Assembly: GCA_028714255.1 (NCBI GenBank)
Contig: JAQTMR010000013.1
Span: 1 to 58,431 of the forward strand
DNA from: Phycisphaerae bacterium
GTDB lineage: Bacteria > Planctomycetota > Phycisphaerae > Sedimentisphaerales > Anaerobacaceae
Length of the DNA stretch: 58,431 nucleotides
Direction of reading: 5' to 3'
In this document: piece by piece, positions 24,736-33,851 of the stretch
Numbering within the stretch: the stretch's first letter is position 1
How the letters are laid out: every line of letters starts with the position of its first letter
Made by a program: the position numbers and the translations under genes
The notes under the pieces: generated by a model
What the model saw: only the letters and a program-made list of their open reading frames with translations
What the model was told of the DNA's origin: nothing
Database searches by the model: none

Positions 24736-25765
24736 AGAATGCGAAGTTGGAGGTGTCTTCGAGGAGTTTACGTGTGAAGTCGAGGAACTCGGCAGCGTAG
24801 GCGCCGTTGGCGATTTTGTGGTCAACAGAAATTGTCATATTCATAAACTTCCGTACCGCAACACCATCATTATCAGGGACGCAGGTGTCAGTTATTCGGC
24901 CGACGCCGAGGATGCTGCACTGGCCGGGGATGACGATGGGGATAAAAGAGATAACGCCGAACGGGCCGAGGTTGCTGATGGTGATGCAGGCTCCTTCGAG
25001 GTCGGTGAGGAGCAATTTGCCGGCCTGGGCCTTTTCGGCAAGAATGGCTGTATCAGCGGCAATTTGTTTGACGGTTTTTTTGTGTGCGTCTTTTACAACG
25101 GGGACGATGAGTCCATCGAGGACCGCGACGGCCAAGCCGACATTAATGGTATCGGGGATTTTTACGGCGTCGCCGGCCAATTGGCCGGTAAGAAGCGGGT
25201 ATTTCTGCAAACCGATTGCAACGGCCTTTATGAAAAGAGCGTTGTAGGAGATTTTCAGTTTGGCGGTTTTGTTTAAGTTATTTCTTAAATCCACGAGGTC
25301 AGTGACGTCTGCCCGGACGGTAAGATAGAAACAGGGGATTTCACGTTTGGATTTGAGCATTCTCTCTGCGGTAAGTTTCTGCTTTTTCGTAAGCGGTATG
25401 GTCTCTCTGATTTTGACTTGCGATTGCACTTCTTCGGCTGGCGACGATTGCGATTCGACGGGTTTAGCTTTAACGGGAGTAACGGCGGTTTTGAGGGAAT
25501 CGAGGAAGCTTTTGGGGACGTCTTCGCCGCTTGCGCCCAAGACAAGAAGCGGGGAGCCGACGGGTACGGTCTGGCCCGGCTTGACGAGAATATGTTTTAC
25601 GAAGCCATCGGCGGGCGATTCCATTTCGAGGGTCGCTTTGTCGGTCTCTATTTCGAAGAGGAAATCGCCTTTTTTGACTTCGGCATCGAGCTTGACGAGG
25701 CATGCGATAATCGCCGCCTCTTCCATTGTTTTGCCCAGCAGGGGTAATCTTATTTCTTTTGCCAT
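24734..25765 (-). CDS. 2-oxoacid dehydrogenase E2-like dihydrolipoamide acyltransferase lacking the E3-binding domain
   Basis: A 343-residue protein. Residues 1-80 are a lipoyl domain (lysine in IETDKATLEMESPADG). A linker of about 45 residues follows, then the acyltransferase domain from about residue 125 (TIPLTKKQKLTAERML) to the end. The short peripheral-subunit-binding domain that normally holds E3 is absent. The active-site motif, usually DHRxxDG, reads DHKIANG: the histidine is kept and the aspartate is asparagine. No E1 or E3 gene is adjacent; the upstream neighbour is a class II aldolase. It could be a degenerate or alternative E2 whose partners lie elsewhere. The start codon is supported by the lipoyl-domain beginning MAKEIRLPLLG. 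Confidence 0.85.
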   Translation of the reverse strand: MAKEIRLPLLGKTMEEAAIIACLVKLDAEVKKGDFLFEIETDKATLEMESPADGFVKHILVKPGQTVPVGSPLLVLGASGEDVPKSFLDSLKTAVTPVKAKPVESQSSPAEEVQSQVKIRETIPLTKKQKLTAERMLKSKREIPCFYLTVRADVTDLVDLRNNLNKTAKLKISYNALFIKAVAIGLQKYPLLTGQLAGDAVKIPDTINVGLAVAVLDGLIVPVVKDAHKKTVKQIAADTAILAEKAQAGKLLLTDLEGACITISNLGPFGVISFIPIVIPGQCSILGVGRITDTCVPDNDGVAVRKFMNMTISVDHKIANGAYAAEFLDFTRKLLEDTSNFAF

Positions 25766-25796
25766 ATATAAAGCCTTATTAAAATCTATATAAGTC

Positions 25797-25823
25797 TGGA
25801 TTCCCGCCTTCGCGGGAATGACA
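25797..25823. repeat. REP-like hairpin, copy 2
   Basis: TGGATTCCCGCCTTCGCGGG then AATGACA, stem CCCGC/GCGGG with CTTC-type loop, in the 66-base gap between the aldolase and E2 genes on the minus strand. Same family as 1190-1217. Confidence 0.75.
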
Positions 25824-25831
25824 GAACAGTG

Positions 25832-27034
25832 TTATACACCGGCGGGGGTGCCGGTTGCCAGTTTTTTTCGGAAAGCATCAGCCTCCCAGCGGTTAATAAA
25901 ATTCTGCTCGGCTTTATTTAAAGCGCAAATCCCGCCGAGGCGGAATGCGTTGGTTCGGATGACGAATGAGTTCTTAACAATATCCCTGACGGCAGGAGCA
26001 ACCCTAACCGGCGCGGCGACAAAGAGGCCAACGGATTTTACCAAAAAGGCGACGGGCGGAGTTTTGCCTTTTTTGATTAGCGAGTTCAATCTGCGTGTGT
26101 TTTTTTTCGGGCCGCAATCATCCAGCCACATAGCAGGGCCGTTGACATAAAGCAATTCATCAGGGGTCAAGGCAGGGGGAGTGAGCAACTTCTTTGCATT
26201 TTTATCACGGCAAAACGCAGCGATTTGGCCATCGTAAAAATATTTTATTACAGTATGTTTGCCAGTCGCCTTGAAAAGGGCCTCGGAAATGCACTGTTTT
26301 ATTTCAGCGACAATTTTTTTGTTTGGTCGTTTTGCTTTTACAGCTTTCGGGTATTTTAATTTGCCTTTGCAGCGGTTTATGACGGTTCGCAGTAATTTAA
26401 GTGCGGCATCGGGGGTATGAGCGGAAACGATAAGGCCATGCTTCTGCAGGAAGAGGACGGCAGGCTTTTTACCAAACCGATTTTGATAATCAGCAAGGAG
26501 TTTGGCTATTTGGCTGGCGAGTGCGAAGCCGGGGTGCGCGTAAGGAATCCAAAGGGGAGGAGAAACATTTTTAATTTTCAATTTATGATTTTCAATTTTT
26601 TTGAAGAGTTTCTTAAGCTCTATCTCACCATTTCGAGCACAGGCGAAAGACAAGACCGCAACTGGATGTAAATGAATGACACATCTATTATCGAGCATCG
26701 CGTGCAGGTGGGCCTCGACGGACGGGCGCGAGGCTACGGAGGCCTTATCGGTGCAGGCAAGAAGCAGATGCTTAACGATTTTTGCTTCTCTCGGCTGGGC
26801 GCCGAGTTTGGCGATTGATTTATCTTTCATAATCGCAAGGACGGGGGCAAGGCGGAGCTTGCACCAGCCTGCACGGGCGTTCATATTCTTTAAATCCGTG
26901 CCACTGGCTTTGATATAGAGGAATTTGCCGTCGGGAGTTTTTACGGAGGTATTTCCGCCTCCGCCCTGAATGAGGGCAGGGTCCTTGCCGGTGATGTTCG
27001 ATATCCTTATCAAATCCGCGAGGGTTTTATCCAT
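25832..27034 (-). CDS. Class II aldolase/adducin-domain protein
   Basis: A 400-residue protein beginning LADLIRISNITGKDPALIQG, with GGGGNTSVK and KASGTDLK, as in the aldolase half of RhaD/class II aldolases. Putative zinc ligands: EAHLHA and HLHPVA in the first half, HGLIVSA further on. Such enzymes act on sugar phosphates such as fuculose- or rhamnulose-1-phosphate, but the substrate is not evident. The C-terminal ~170 residues are extra to the canonical ~220-residue fold. A low-complexity stretch (IENHKLKIKN, 26566-26601) matches a common intergenic repeat, in frame within the gene. Upstream of the E2-like gene on the same strand. Confidence 0.8.
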   Translation of the reverse strand: MDKTLADLIRISNITGKDPALIQGGGGNTSVKTPDGKFLYIKASGTDLKNMNARAGWCKLRLAPVLAIMKDKSIAKLGAQPREAKIVKHLLLACTDKASVASRPSVEAHLHAMLDNRCVIHLHPVAVLSFACARNGEIELKKLFKKIENHKLKIKNVSPPLWIPYAHPGFALASQIAKLLADYQNRFGKKPAVLFLQKHGLIVSAHTPDAALKLLRTVINRCKGKLKYPKAVKAKRPNKKIVAEIKQCISEALFKATGKHTVIKYFYDGQIAAFCRDKNAKKLLTPPALTPDELLYVNGPAMWLDDCGPKKNTRRLNSLIKKGKTPPVAFLVKSVGLFVAAPVRVAPAVRDIVKNSFVIRTNAFRLGGICALNKAEQNFINRWEADAFRKKLATGTPAGV

Positions 27035-27242
27035 CGAAATCCGTGAAACCTTTCAGTATCTTTGAAGCTTCCAACTCTGCGCCTTTTTCGAGGCGAAAGA
27101 GGGATTATACCCAAAATCTATGCAAAGTTAAACGGGCTTTTAGCAAAGAAAAACGGAGATAGTATTTCCGGTATTTTCTTGCCCTTTTGCGCAAAAAATT
27201 ATAGTCTGTCTCGGCAGAGGGGAAATAGAATGGTGGACAACT

Positions 27243-28619
27243 ATGGCGTATAATATTCGAATAGTCAGTACATATCCGCCGCGAAAGTGCGGTATAGGAA
27301 CGTTCTCGCGGGATTTGGCCAGCTCGTTGGAGCATTTCACGGGCGAAGTCGGCCATATACGGGTCAGCGCAATCGACAATGAGGGTCTGCCTTACAATAT
27401 TCCGGTGGACCTGGTTATCGACCAGTTCAATCCAGACTCATGGAGCCACGCTATAAAGGATATTGTTACCCGGTCGCTCGAAAGCACAAATCCTACCGTT
27501 GTGGTATTGCAGCACGAATACGGTCTCGACCCGGACAAGCACGGCAATCCCGGCGAGGGAACCAATTTCGTCGAGATGGTCAAGGCGTTCAGTACCAAAG
27601 GGATGATAACGCTGGTGTATCTTCATACGGTCCTCGATGCTCCGAACGCACACCAGAAGATGATTGTGCAGGAGCTTGCCAAACACAGCGACGGATTAAT
27701 CGTTACGACCGAAAGCGCCATCGGGATTCTTGAGTCGCCCCTATACGGAATCAGCCATTCAAAGCTCAAGCATATCGACCACGGCATCCGGATGCAGCAT
27801 CCGTCTCATTACGACCGGCTGGCAATAAAGGAGATGTTCGGGCTGAAGGACCGGTTTCTGGTTACGACGTTAGGGCTGCTGTCGCCGGACAAAGGGCTGC
27901 AATACAGTATCCGCGGCTACGGCAAGTTCCTGCAGGAGTCCTGCACGGAGAACCAAAGGAAAAATATCGTATATCTAATCGGCGGACAGTTCCATCCTGA
28001 ATTTGTAAAATCAGGAGACGGAGAGGCGTACCGACAGTGTCAAAACGAGTTAACAAAGGCATTGGAGGAATCCAAGCTTAACTGGTGCAAGGTCAAAGAA
28101 CTCAAATACGCGGACTTCGGAACATATGACGTTATTTTTCTCGATACGTTTCTGGACGAGAAGACACTGCTGAGACTTTACGGTGCGACAAATGCCATGG
28201 TTCTGCCTTATTTGGATATGCAGCAAATATCAAGCGGAGTATTGGCGGACACACTGGGAGCAGGCAGAGTCGCGATAGCAACGAAATTCAGATACGCACT
28301 GGAGTTGATACTTTCGAACAGGGAGTGTTCGCCGGGCCTTGTACTGGGCCGGCATACGAGAGGTATCTTAGTTGACCCCAAAGAGGCGTCTATCGGGCAA
28401 ATAGCTGAAGCGCTTGATTTTCTGGTCTTCAACAAGAGCAAGCGGCTTTTGATGGAAAAGCAGGCACACCAGAGAGGTTATCAGATGAGGTGGCAAAATA
28501 CCGCATGGGCGCTGCTTCAGCATATCGAATTTGTCAGAGAGGAAAAAGAGATAATTACCGGCAGAGGGCTAACGTTTAAAAGGGAAAAGCCGTCTATACT
28601 TCAAAAAGAAAACAGTTAG
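27243..28619 (+). CDS. Glycosyltransferase family 4 protein
   Basis: A 458-residue GT-B-type glycosyltransferase. The N-terminus reads IRIVSTYPPRKCGIGTFSRD, typical of GT4 enzymes; the nucleotide-sugar side has LVTTLGLLSPDKGLQYSIRG and VLPYLDMQQISSGVLADTLG. It transfers a sugar from a nucleotide-sugar donor in the cytoplasm; the acceptor is unknown. It is the first gene of a rightward series and is followed after 18 bases by the radical SAM gene. Divergent from the aldolase across about 200 bases. Confidence 0.88.
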   Translation: MAYNIRIVSTYPPRKCGIGTFSRDLASSLEHFTGEVGHIRVSAIDNEGLPYNIPVDLVIDQFNPDSWSHAIKDIVTRSLESTNPTVVVLQHEYGLDPDKHGNPGEGTNFVEMVKAFSTKGMITLVYLHTVLDAPNAHQKMIVQELAKHSDGLIVTTESAIGILESPLYGISHSKLKHIDHGIRMQHPSHYDRLAIKEMFGLKDRFLVTTLGLLSPDKGLQYSIRGYGKFLQESCTENQRKNIVYLIGGQFHPEFVKSGDGEAYRQCQNELTKALEESKLNWCKVKELKYADFGTYDVIFLDTFLDEKTLLRLYGATNAMVLPYLDMQQISSGVLADTLGAGRVAIATKFRYALELILSNRECSPGLVLGRHTRGILVDPKEASIGQIAEALDFLVFNKSKRLLMEKQAHQRGYQMRWQNTAWALLQHIEFVREEKEIITGRGLTFKREKPSILQKENS

Positions 28620-28637
28620 CAGTAAACGAGCAGTTTT

Positions 28638-29792
28638 ATGGTAGGGATTGTCAGTAAGCCAGGGACAGGCGAAAAGCTGGAGATACTTAGCGCCGATGCG
28701 CAGTATGATTTGGCGTGCGCGTGCGGGAGCAGAAAAGAAGAACACAGAAAAAGAAGCAGCAAAGGAAAGTGGATATACCCTATAACACTTCCAAACGGGG
28801 GCAGAAGTGTTTTATTCAAAACTTTAATCTCGAATGTCTGCACGAATGACTGCAAATATTGCCCGCTAAGAGATGGCCAGGATGTCCGGCGGTGCAGTCT
28901 CGGCGCGGATGAGACGGCAAAGGTGTTTCTGGATTATTACAACAGGCGAGAAGTTTTCGGCCTGTTTTTAAGCTCCGGCGTGTTCGGCTCGGCTGATACG
29001 ACAATGGAAAGATTAAACCGAATAGCGAAATTACTGCGAAAAAAATATGCCTTTCGCGGATATATTCATCTAAAGGTCATACCCGGAGCAAGTAACGCGG
29101 CAATAGAGGAAGCGGTGTCACTGGCAAGCGCGGTATCATTGAATATCGAGACGCCCGGCGAAGCTAACCTGGCAAAACTATCGAATAGAAAAAAGTATAT
29201 CCGTGACATCATCGAGCCAATAAAGCTGATAAGTAAATTAACGGGGCGGGGGATGAAGTACGAAAGGGTCAAGCAAACGACACAATTTATCGTGGGGGCG
29301 GCGGGGGAATCGGATTCGGAAATAGTTAAGTATATGGGTGGGCTGTATGACAGGCTGAAAATGCACAGGGTGTATTTCAGCGCTTATCAGAAAGGACTGG
29401 GGGACAGGTCCATAACGGGTGAAAAAGCAGAACTGACAGAGCCGACGGATGTGTTTGTGCGGGAGCATCGGTTATATCAGGTGGATTTTCTGCTGCGCAA
29501 ATACGGATTTAAGGACTCGGATATTGTTTTCAATAAAGAGGGTAATCTTTCTTTGGCGTGCGACCCAAAAGAAGCGTGGGCACAAAGACATCCGGAGATA
29601 TTTCCTGTGAATGTGAATCGAGCTTCCGAGTGGGAACTTTTGAGAGTGCCGGGGCTTGGGCCCGTGACAATAAAGGGGATTCTGGAACAGCGAAGGAGAT
29701 GGAGAATTAACGGTATAGAGGATTTAGGCAAGGTAGGAATCAGGCCCCTAGGGGGCAGGCTTGCAAAAGCGAGCAAATATCTGGTTTTTTGA
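28638..29792 (+). CDS. Putative DNA modification/repair radical SAM protein
   Basis: A 384-residue protein. The radical SAM cluster motif is CTNDCKYC (residues about 74-81). An additional CACG precedes it, as in the family described as 'putative DNA modification/repair radical SAM protein'. The C-terminus, residues about 325-384, is a helix-hairpin-helix DNA-binding segment (ASEWELLRVPGLGPVTIKGI). In other genomes this family is typically paired with a uracil-DNA-glycosylase-like partner; no such gene lies next to it here. The reaction is unknown. Confidence 0.85.
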   Translation: MVGIVSKPGTGEKLEILSADAQYDLACACGSRKEEHRKRSSKGKWIYPITLPNGGRSVLFKTLISNVCTNDCKYCPLRDGQDVRRCSLGADETAKVFLDYYNRREVFGLFLSSGVFGSADTTMERLNRIAKLLRKKYAFRGYIHLKVIPGASNAAIEEAVSLASAVSLNIETPGEANLAKLSNRKKYIRDIIEPIKLISKLTGRGMKYERVKQTTQFIVGAAGESDSEIVKYMGGLYDRLKMHRVYFSAYQKGLGDRSITGEKAELTEPTDVFVREHRLYQVDFLLRKYGFKDSDIVFNKEGNLSLACDPKEAWAQRHPEIFPVNVNRASEWELLRVPGLGPVTIKGILEQRRRWRINGIEDLGKVGIRPLGGRLAKASKYLVF

Positions 29793-29813
29793 GAAATAAG
29801 GAAAGGATTTATT

Positions 29814-31862
29814 ATGGAATTTGGCCTTTTGGATATTGTAGTATTCGTCGGGTTCATTGCTGTGGTGGTCAGCACGGGTATCCTGAAGAGCCGGCACGAA
29901 AAGACAGGTGAGGATTACTTTTTGGCCGGTCGCGGTTTGAAATGGTGGCTGATTGGATTTTCACTGATAGCCGCCAACATTTCTTCGGAACAATTGGTTG
30001 GTATGAGCGGTAATGCCGCCAGTCATGTGGGCCTGGCGATAGCGAGTTATGAGTGGATGGCAGCGATAACGCTTGTGGTAATAGCGTTTGCGTTTCTGCC
30101 GTATTTTTTAAGAGCGGGCATATATACGATGCCGGAGTTTCTCGAAGTTCGCTACAATGCGACCGCGAGGACAATAATGGCGGTGGCGACATTGTTTATT
30201 TATATGCTGCTATTGGGTTCGGTAACGTATTCGGGAGCTCTGACCATTAATACGATGGCAAGCAAGATGGGTTATAACGTATCCATCTATAACGCAGCTT
30301 TGGTGATAGGTATTATCGCAATGGCGTATGTCACGGCCGGCGGACTGAAGGCCTGCGCGTGGGCGGATTTAATCCAGGGAAGCGCGTTGATTCTCGGCAG
30401 CGCGGTGGTGATGCTATTCGCATTCAAGAAGCTCGGCGCAACTACAGAGGGGCTTGCCTTTGTGGAGAATGTTAAAACCGGCGCGGTGGGTATGAAGAGT
30501 TTTGCCCAAGATACCGGAGCGATGGACCGCTTTTGGGAATTGAACAAGGTTCGAATGAATATGTTCCTGCCGAAAGATGATAAGGTTCTGCCGTGGACTG
30601 CGCTTCTTCTCGGCCTGTGGATACCGAATTTTTATTACTGGGGCATGAACCAGTATATCACGCAGCGGACGCTGGCGTCGAAGTCACTGGCAGAGGGACA
30701 AAAGGGCATCGTGTTCTCGGCATTTATGAAGATTTTAATTCCGTTCGTAGTGGTTGTCCCCGGCATCATAGCATTTAATCTCTTCGCAAAGGATATGCAG
30801 GACCAGTCGGTCGGCGACAATGCCCCTGTGATTGCCAAGTATATGATGGCGAACAAGAACACTCAATTGGTCAGTGTGGTGCAGAACCCGAGCGAAACGG
30901 CCGTTGCGGACTGGGTACACGGCAAGTTTATGATTGCTGTGTATCCGGATGAGGTATCTCTGAAAGCCGTTAAGGTGAATAATCCGTTTGTTCTGCCTTT
31001 GACGCAAGAGAAGTTCGATGGGCTGAAAGTGGCGGAATATACGGTGTTCGAATCGGAAGACAAATCCTGGCAGGCGGCGTTTCCGGAACTGGCGGCGGAA
31101 TTGCAGGGGTACAACGAGTCGGTGATGGCTGCGGCCTCGACGGCCAAGGTTAGCGTCACAAGTGAGAAATTCATCGCCTATAAATATGACACGGCCCTTG
31201 GACAGTTGCTAAGCAACGTGCTGCCTGCGAAGACGGGTTTGGTGGGTTTTGTTCTGGCGGCACTGCTCGGAGCGATAGTCAGTTCTCTGGCAGCGATGCT
31301 CAATGCAGCCTCGACGATTTTCACGATGGATATTTTCAAGAAATATATCCATCCGCAGGCCGGTCAGAAAACTCTTGTTCTGTTAGGGCGGATATGCGTC
31401 GTAGTATTCTCTGTCATCGCGGTGATGCTGGCTCCGCAATTGGGCAATCCCAAAATCAGCAATAGTATCTTCACTATAATTCAGGAGAGCCAGGGTTTGA
31501 TTAGCCCGGGCATTTTGGGGGTTTTCGTATTCGGCCTGATTGTTCGCAAGGCTCCGCCTGTCGCCGGTGTAATCGGGCTGCTGACCAATATCGTCAGCTA
31601 CGGCGGGATGTATATGCTCGGTCGTTACAAAATCGGCCCCGAGATTCAGTTCCTCAACCGGATGGCGATATGCTTTGCTTTGGTTTTGATTGTGATGTCG
31701 CTGATTACTTTGATAAAGCCGTTGGCGCAGCCGATAGTATTCGAGCGCAAGACTAACATCGAGCTTGTGACAAGCAGAGGTGCAAAGATAGCCGGTATTT
31801 TTGTGGTGATAATCACGCTGGCGCTGTACATACTGTTTAGTCCGATCGGCCTGGCGAAATGA
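29814..31862 (+). CDS. Sodium:solute symporter (SSS/SLC5 family)
   Basis: A 682-residue inner-membrane transporter with about 14 predicted helices, resembling the vSGLT sugar symporters. Family signals: EDYFLAGRGLKWWLIGFSLI, AANISSEQLVGMSG near the Na+ site, and GLKACAWADLIQGSALI. A hydrophilic insertion of about 130 residues (about 340-470) sits between two helices. The stop overlaps the pyrK start by 4 bases (ATGA). The substrate is probably a sugar or related solute. The overlap with pyrimidine genes is unusual and implies co-translation. Confidence 0.9.
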   Translation: MEFGLLDIVVFVGFIAVVVSTGILKSRHEKTGEDYFLAGRGLKWWLIGFSLIAANISSEQLVGMSGNAASHVGLAIASYEWMAAITLVVIAFAFLPYFLRAGIYTMPEFLEVRYNATARTIMAVATLFIYMLLLGSVTYSGALTINTMASKMGYNVSIYNAALVIGIIAMAYVTAGGLKACAWADLIQGSALILGSAVVMLFAFKKLGATTEGLAFVENVKTGAVGMKSFAQDTGAMDRFWELNKVRMNMFLPKDDKVLPWTALLLGLWIPNFYYWGMNQYITQRTLASKSLAEGQKGIVFSAFMKILIPFVVVVPGIIAFNLFAKDMQDQSVGDNAPVIAKYMMANKNTQLVSVVQNPSETAVADWVHGKFMIAVYPDEVSLKAVKVNNPFVLPLTQEKFDGLKVAEYTVFESEDKSWQAAFPELAAELQGYNESVMAAASTAKVSVTSEKFIAYKYDTALGQLLSNVLPAKTGLVGFVLAALLGAIVSSLAAMLNAASTIFTMDIFKKYIHPQAGQKTLVLLGRICVVVFSVIAVMLAPQLGNPKISNSIFTIIQESQGLISPGILGVFVFGLIVRKAPPVAGVIGLLTNIVSYGGMYMLGRYKIGPEIQFLNRMAICFALVLIVMSLITLIKPLAQPIVFERKTNIELVTSRGAKIAGIFVVIITLALYILFSPIGLAK

Positions 31863-32806
31863 CAGAAGAAACTTTTAAGTCCAATAGAGGTGTGTTTGAC
31901 GCGGTCGTCTTTGCTAATAAGCAAATCAGGCAGAGGTTCTATCGACTCGGATTAGAATTTTCGGGTGACGGAGCGGCGGCTTTTGCTCAAACCAGGCCCG
32001 GGCAATTCGCGGAGATAGACCTTTCCGATGTTAAGCTGCCTCCGAAGGAAGAGATAGCAGAAGATTTGCAGGATTCAGCCGAGCGAAAAGTGTTGCTGCG
32101 GAGACCCTTTAGTTTTTGCGATGTCATCAGCCAGAGAGGAAAAACCAGAGTAGAGATTCTTTATTGCGCCCTCGGGCCCGCCACTTTGCGAATGACAACA
32201 TTGTCGGCGGGTAACTCTGTCAGCGTAATCGGGCCATTGGGAAATGGCTTCCAGATGCCGGCGGACAAGAAAACGGCCCTATTGGTAAGCGGCGGAATGG
32301 GAGCAGGGCCTTTGATTCATCTGGCGAAGGCAATTACAACCGAATACCCCCAGGTCGAAGTAACGGCGTTTGCCGGCGCGAAGACGAAGACGGAACTGCC
32401 CTTTGAAAAGCCTTTGGACGAGATTTCGCGACAGTTGGGTTTTGCACTGCACGAGTTTGCAATGTACGCCGTAGAATCACAATTGGCAACGGATGACGGC
32501 TCGATAGGGTACAAAGGGTTTGTAACGGATTGTTTTTCGCAATGGCTTGGGCAGCAGCGCAGCTTATCGGCTAATGATACGATTATTTACAGTTGCGGGC
32601 CTGAGGCGATGCTTGCACGAATAGCGAAGATCGCGGAAGATAAAAAAATCGACTGCCAGGTAAGTATGGAACGAATGATGGCGTGCGGGATAGGCGTTTG
32701 TCAGAGCTGCGCCATTAAATGCAGGGTTGAAGGTTCGGATGAAATGGTATATAAATTATGCTGCAAAGACGGACCGGTTTTTGACAGCAGGGAAGTAGTT
32801 TTTTAG
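31859..32806 (+). CDS. pyrK: Dihydroorotate dehydrogenase B, electron-transfer subunit
   Basis: A 315-residue FAD and 2Fe-2S protein that passes electrons from PyrD to NAD+. The FAD-binding part has RRPFSFCDV and LGPATLRM. The NAD-binding part has LLVSGGMGAGPLIHLA. The 2Fe-2S ligands are in CGIGVCQSCAIKC and LCCKDGPVF at the C-terminus. The N-terminal ~45 residues before the FAD domain are longer than usual. It precedes pyrD by 82 bases, as expected for a type 1B enzyme. Confidence 0.93.
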   Translation: MTEETFKSNRGVFDAVVFANKQIRQRFYRLGLEFSGDGAAAFAQTRPGQFAEIDLSDVKLPPKEEIAEDLQDSAERKVLLRRPFSFCDVISQRGKTRVEILYCALGPATLRMTTLSAGNSVSVIGPLGNGFQMPADKKTALLVSGGMGAGPLIHLAKAITTEYPQVEVTAFAGAKTKTELPFEKPLDEISRQLGFALHEFAMYAVESQLATDDGSIGYKGFVTDCFSQWLGQQRSLSANDTIIYSCGPEAMLARIAKIAEDKKIDCQVSMERMMACGIGVCQSCAIKCRVEGSDEMVYKLCCKDGPVFDSREVVF

Positions 32807-32882
32807 CCACAGAGGGCGCAGAGAACACAGAGAAAATTAAAATAAAGACTAAAAATGGATTCCTGCTTTCGCAGGAATGACA
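32806..32882. repeat. ACACAGAG-type repeat followed by REP-like hairpin, copy 3
   Basis: Between pyrK and pyrD: GCCACAGAGGGCGCAGAGAA then CACAGAG (the dispersed 'ctctgtg' family), followed by a hairpin at 32856-32882 with stem CCTGC/GCAGG. The other hairpin copies have CCCGC/GCGGG, so one C-G pair has become T-A with the pairing kept, which supports selection for, or recent spread of, a folded form. The hairpin's AATGACA runs into the 5' end of the pyrD region. Confidence 0.75.
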
Positions 32883-32888
32883 AATTGT

Positions 32889-33821
32889 ATGAATGAAACG
32901 ATGGATATTTCGATTGATTTTTCGAGATTGAAACTGGCCAATCCGGTATTCACTGCGTCAGGGACGTGCGGGTACGCGGAAGAGCTGGCCGATTTTATGG
33001 ATGTAAATCAGCTCGGCGGTTTTATTACTAAAAGTGTTACGGTAAAGCCGAGGATGGGCAACGATACACCAAGAGTGGTTGAGACGGATTCCGGGATGCT
33101 TAACGCGATAGGGCTGGCGAACCTCGGCCTTGAAGCATTTATACAGGAGAAGCTGCCGGCCATTTCGAAGCTGACGGTTCCGGTTTTTGTTAATGTAGCC
33201 GGTGAAACTATCGAAGATTACGTTGCTGTGGCACAGAGGCTGGCGACGGAGCAGGCGATAGCGGGATTCGAATTGAATATCAGTTGTCCCAATGTCGCTA
33301 AAGGCGGATTAAGTTTCGGCACTGACCCTGCACAGGTTACGGAGATTACCTCGGCGGTGAAACAAGCAGCGGGCGACAAGATTCTAATGGTCAAGCTGTC
33401 ACCCTGCGTTACGGATATAAGCGTTATAGCACGTGCGGCTGTCGAGGCAGGAGCCGATGTACTTAGTCTGGTGAATACTTTTACGGCGATGGTTATCGAT
33501 ATCGAGAGCCGCAAGCCGGTGCTGGCCAACAGGACGGGGGGGCTATCGGGGCCGGCGATAAAGCCGATAGCGGTATATATGGTCAATAAGGTTTTTAATG
33601 AGGTTACCAAAGAACGCGGGATACCGATTCTGGGCCTTGGCGGCATACGCACGGCTTCGGATGCTGTTGAATTTATTATTGCGGGCGCAACGGCGGTAGC
33701 GATAGGTACAGCGAACTTTGTCGAGCCTAATTGCGCCGTTAAAATTATAGAAGGCATAAAAAAATATTGCGACGGCAAAGAGATAAAAAATATCAGAGAA
33801 CTAATCGGTTCTCTTGAGTAG
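32889..33821 (+). CDS. pyrD: Dihydroorotate dehydrogenase B, catalytic subunit
   Basis: Oxidises dihydroorotate to orotate in pyrimidine synthesis, using FMN with PyrK as partner. About 310 residues. Signals: LANPVFTASGTCGYAEE, NISCPNVAKGGLSFG with the catalytic-cysteine region, VKLSPCVTD, NRTGGLSGPAIKPIAV and GLGGIRTASDAVEFI. The frame is open from 32877, but that ATG belongs to the repeat hairpin; starts at 32889 or 32901 are more likely. None has a clear ribosome binding site. Confidence 0.95.
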   Translation: MNETMDISIDFSRLKLANPVFTASGTCGYAEELADFMDVNQLGGFITKSVTVKPRMGNDTPRVVETDSGMLNAIGLANLGLEAFIQEKLPAISKLTVPVFVNVAGETIEDYVAVAQRLATEQAIAGFELNISCPNVAKGGLSFGTDPAQVTEITSAVKQAAGDKILMVKLSPCVTDISVIARAAVEAGADVLSLVNTFTAMVIDIESRKPVLANRTGGLSGPAIKPIAVYMVNKVFNEVTKERGIPILGLGGIRTASDAVEFIIAGATAVAIGTANFVEPNCAVKIIEGIKKYCDGKEIKNIRELIGSLE

Positions 33822-33851
33822 GCACAAAGCAAGCAACAATCATGCGTGATT

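Noticed and set aside
32877-32888. pyrD start at 32877
   Set aside because: This ATG lies in the repeat hairpin tail; the internal starts at 32889 or 32901 fit the family better.
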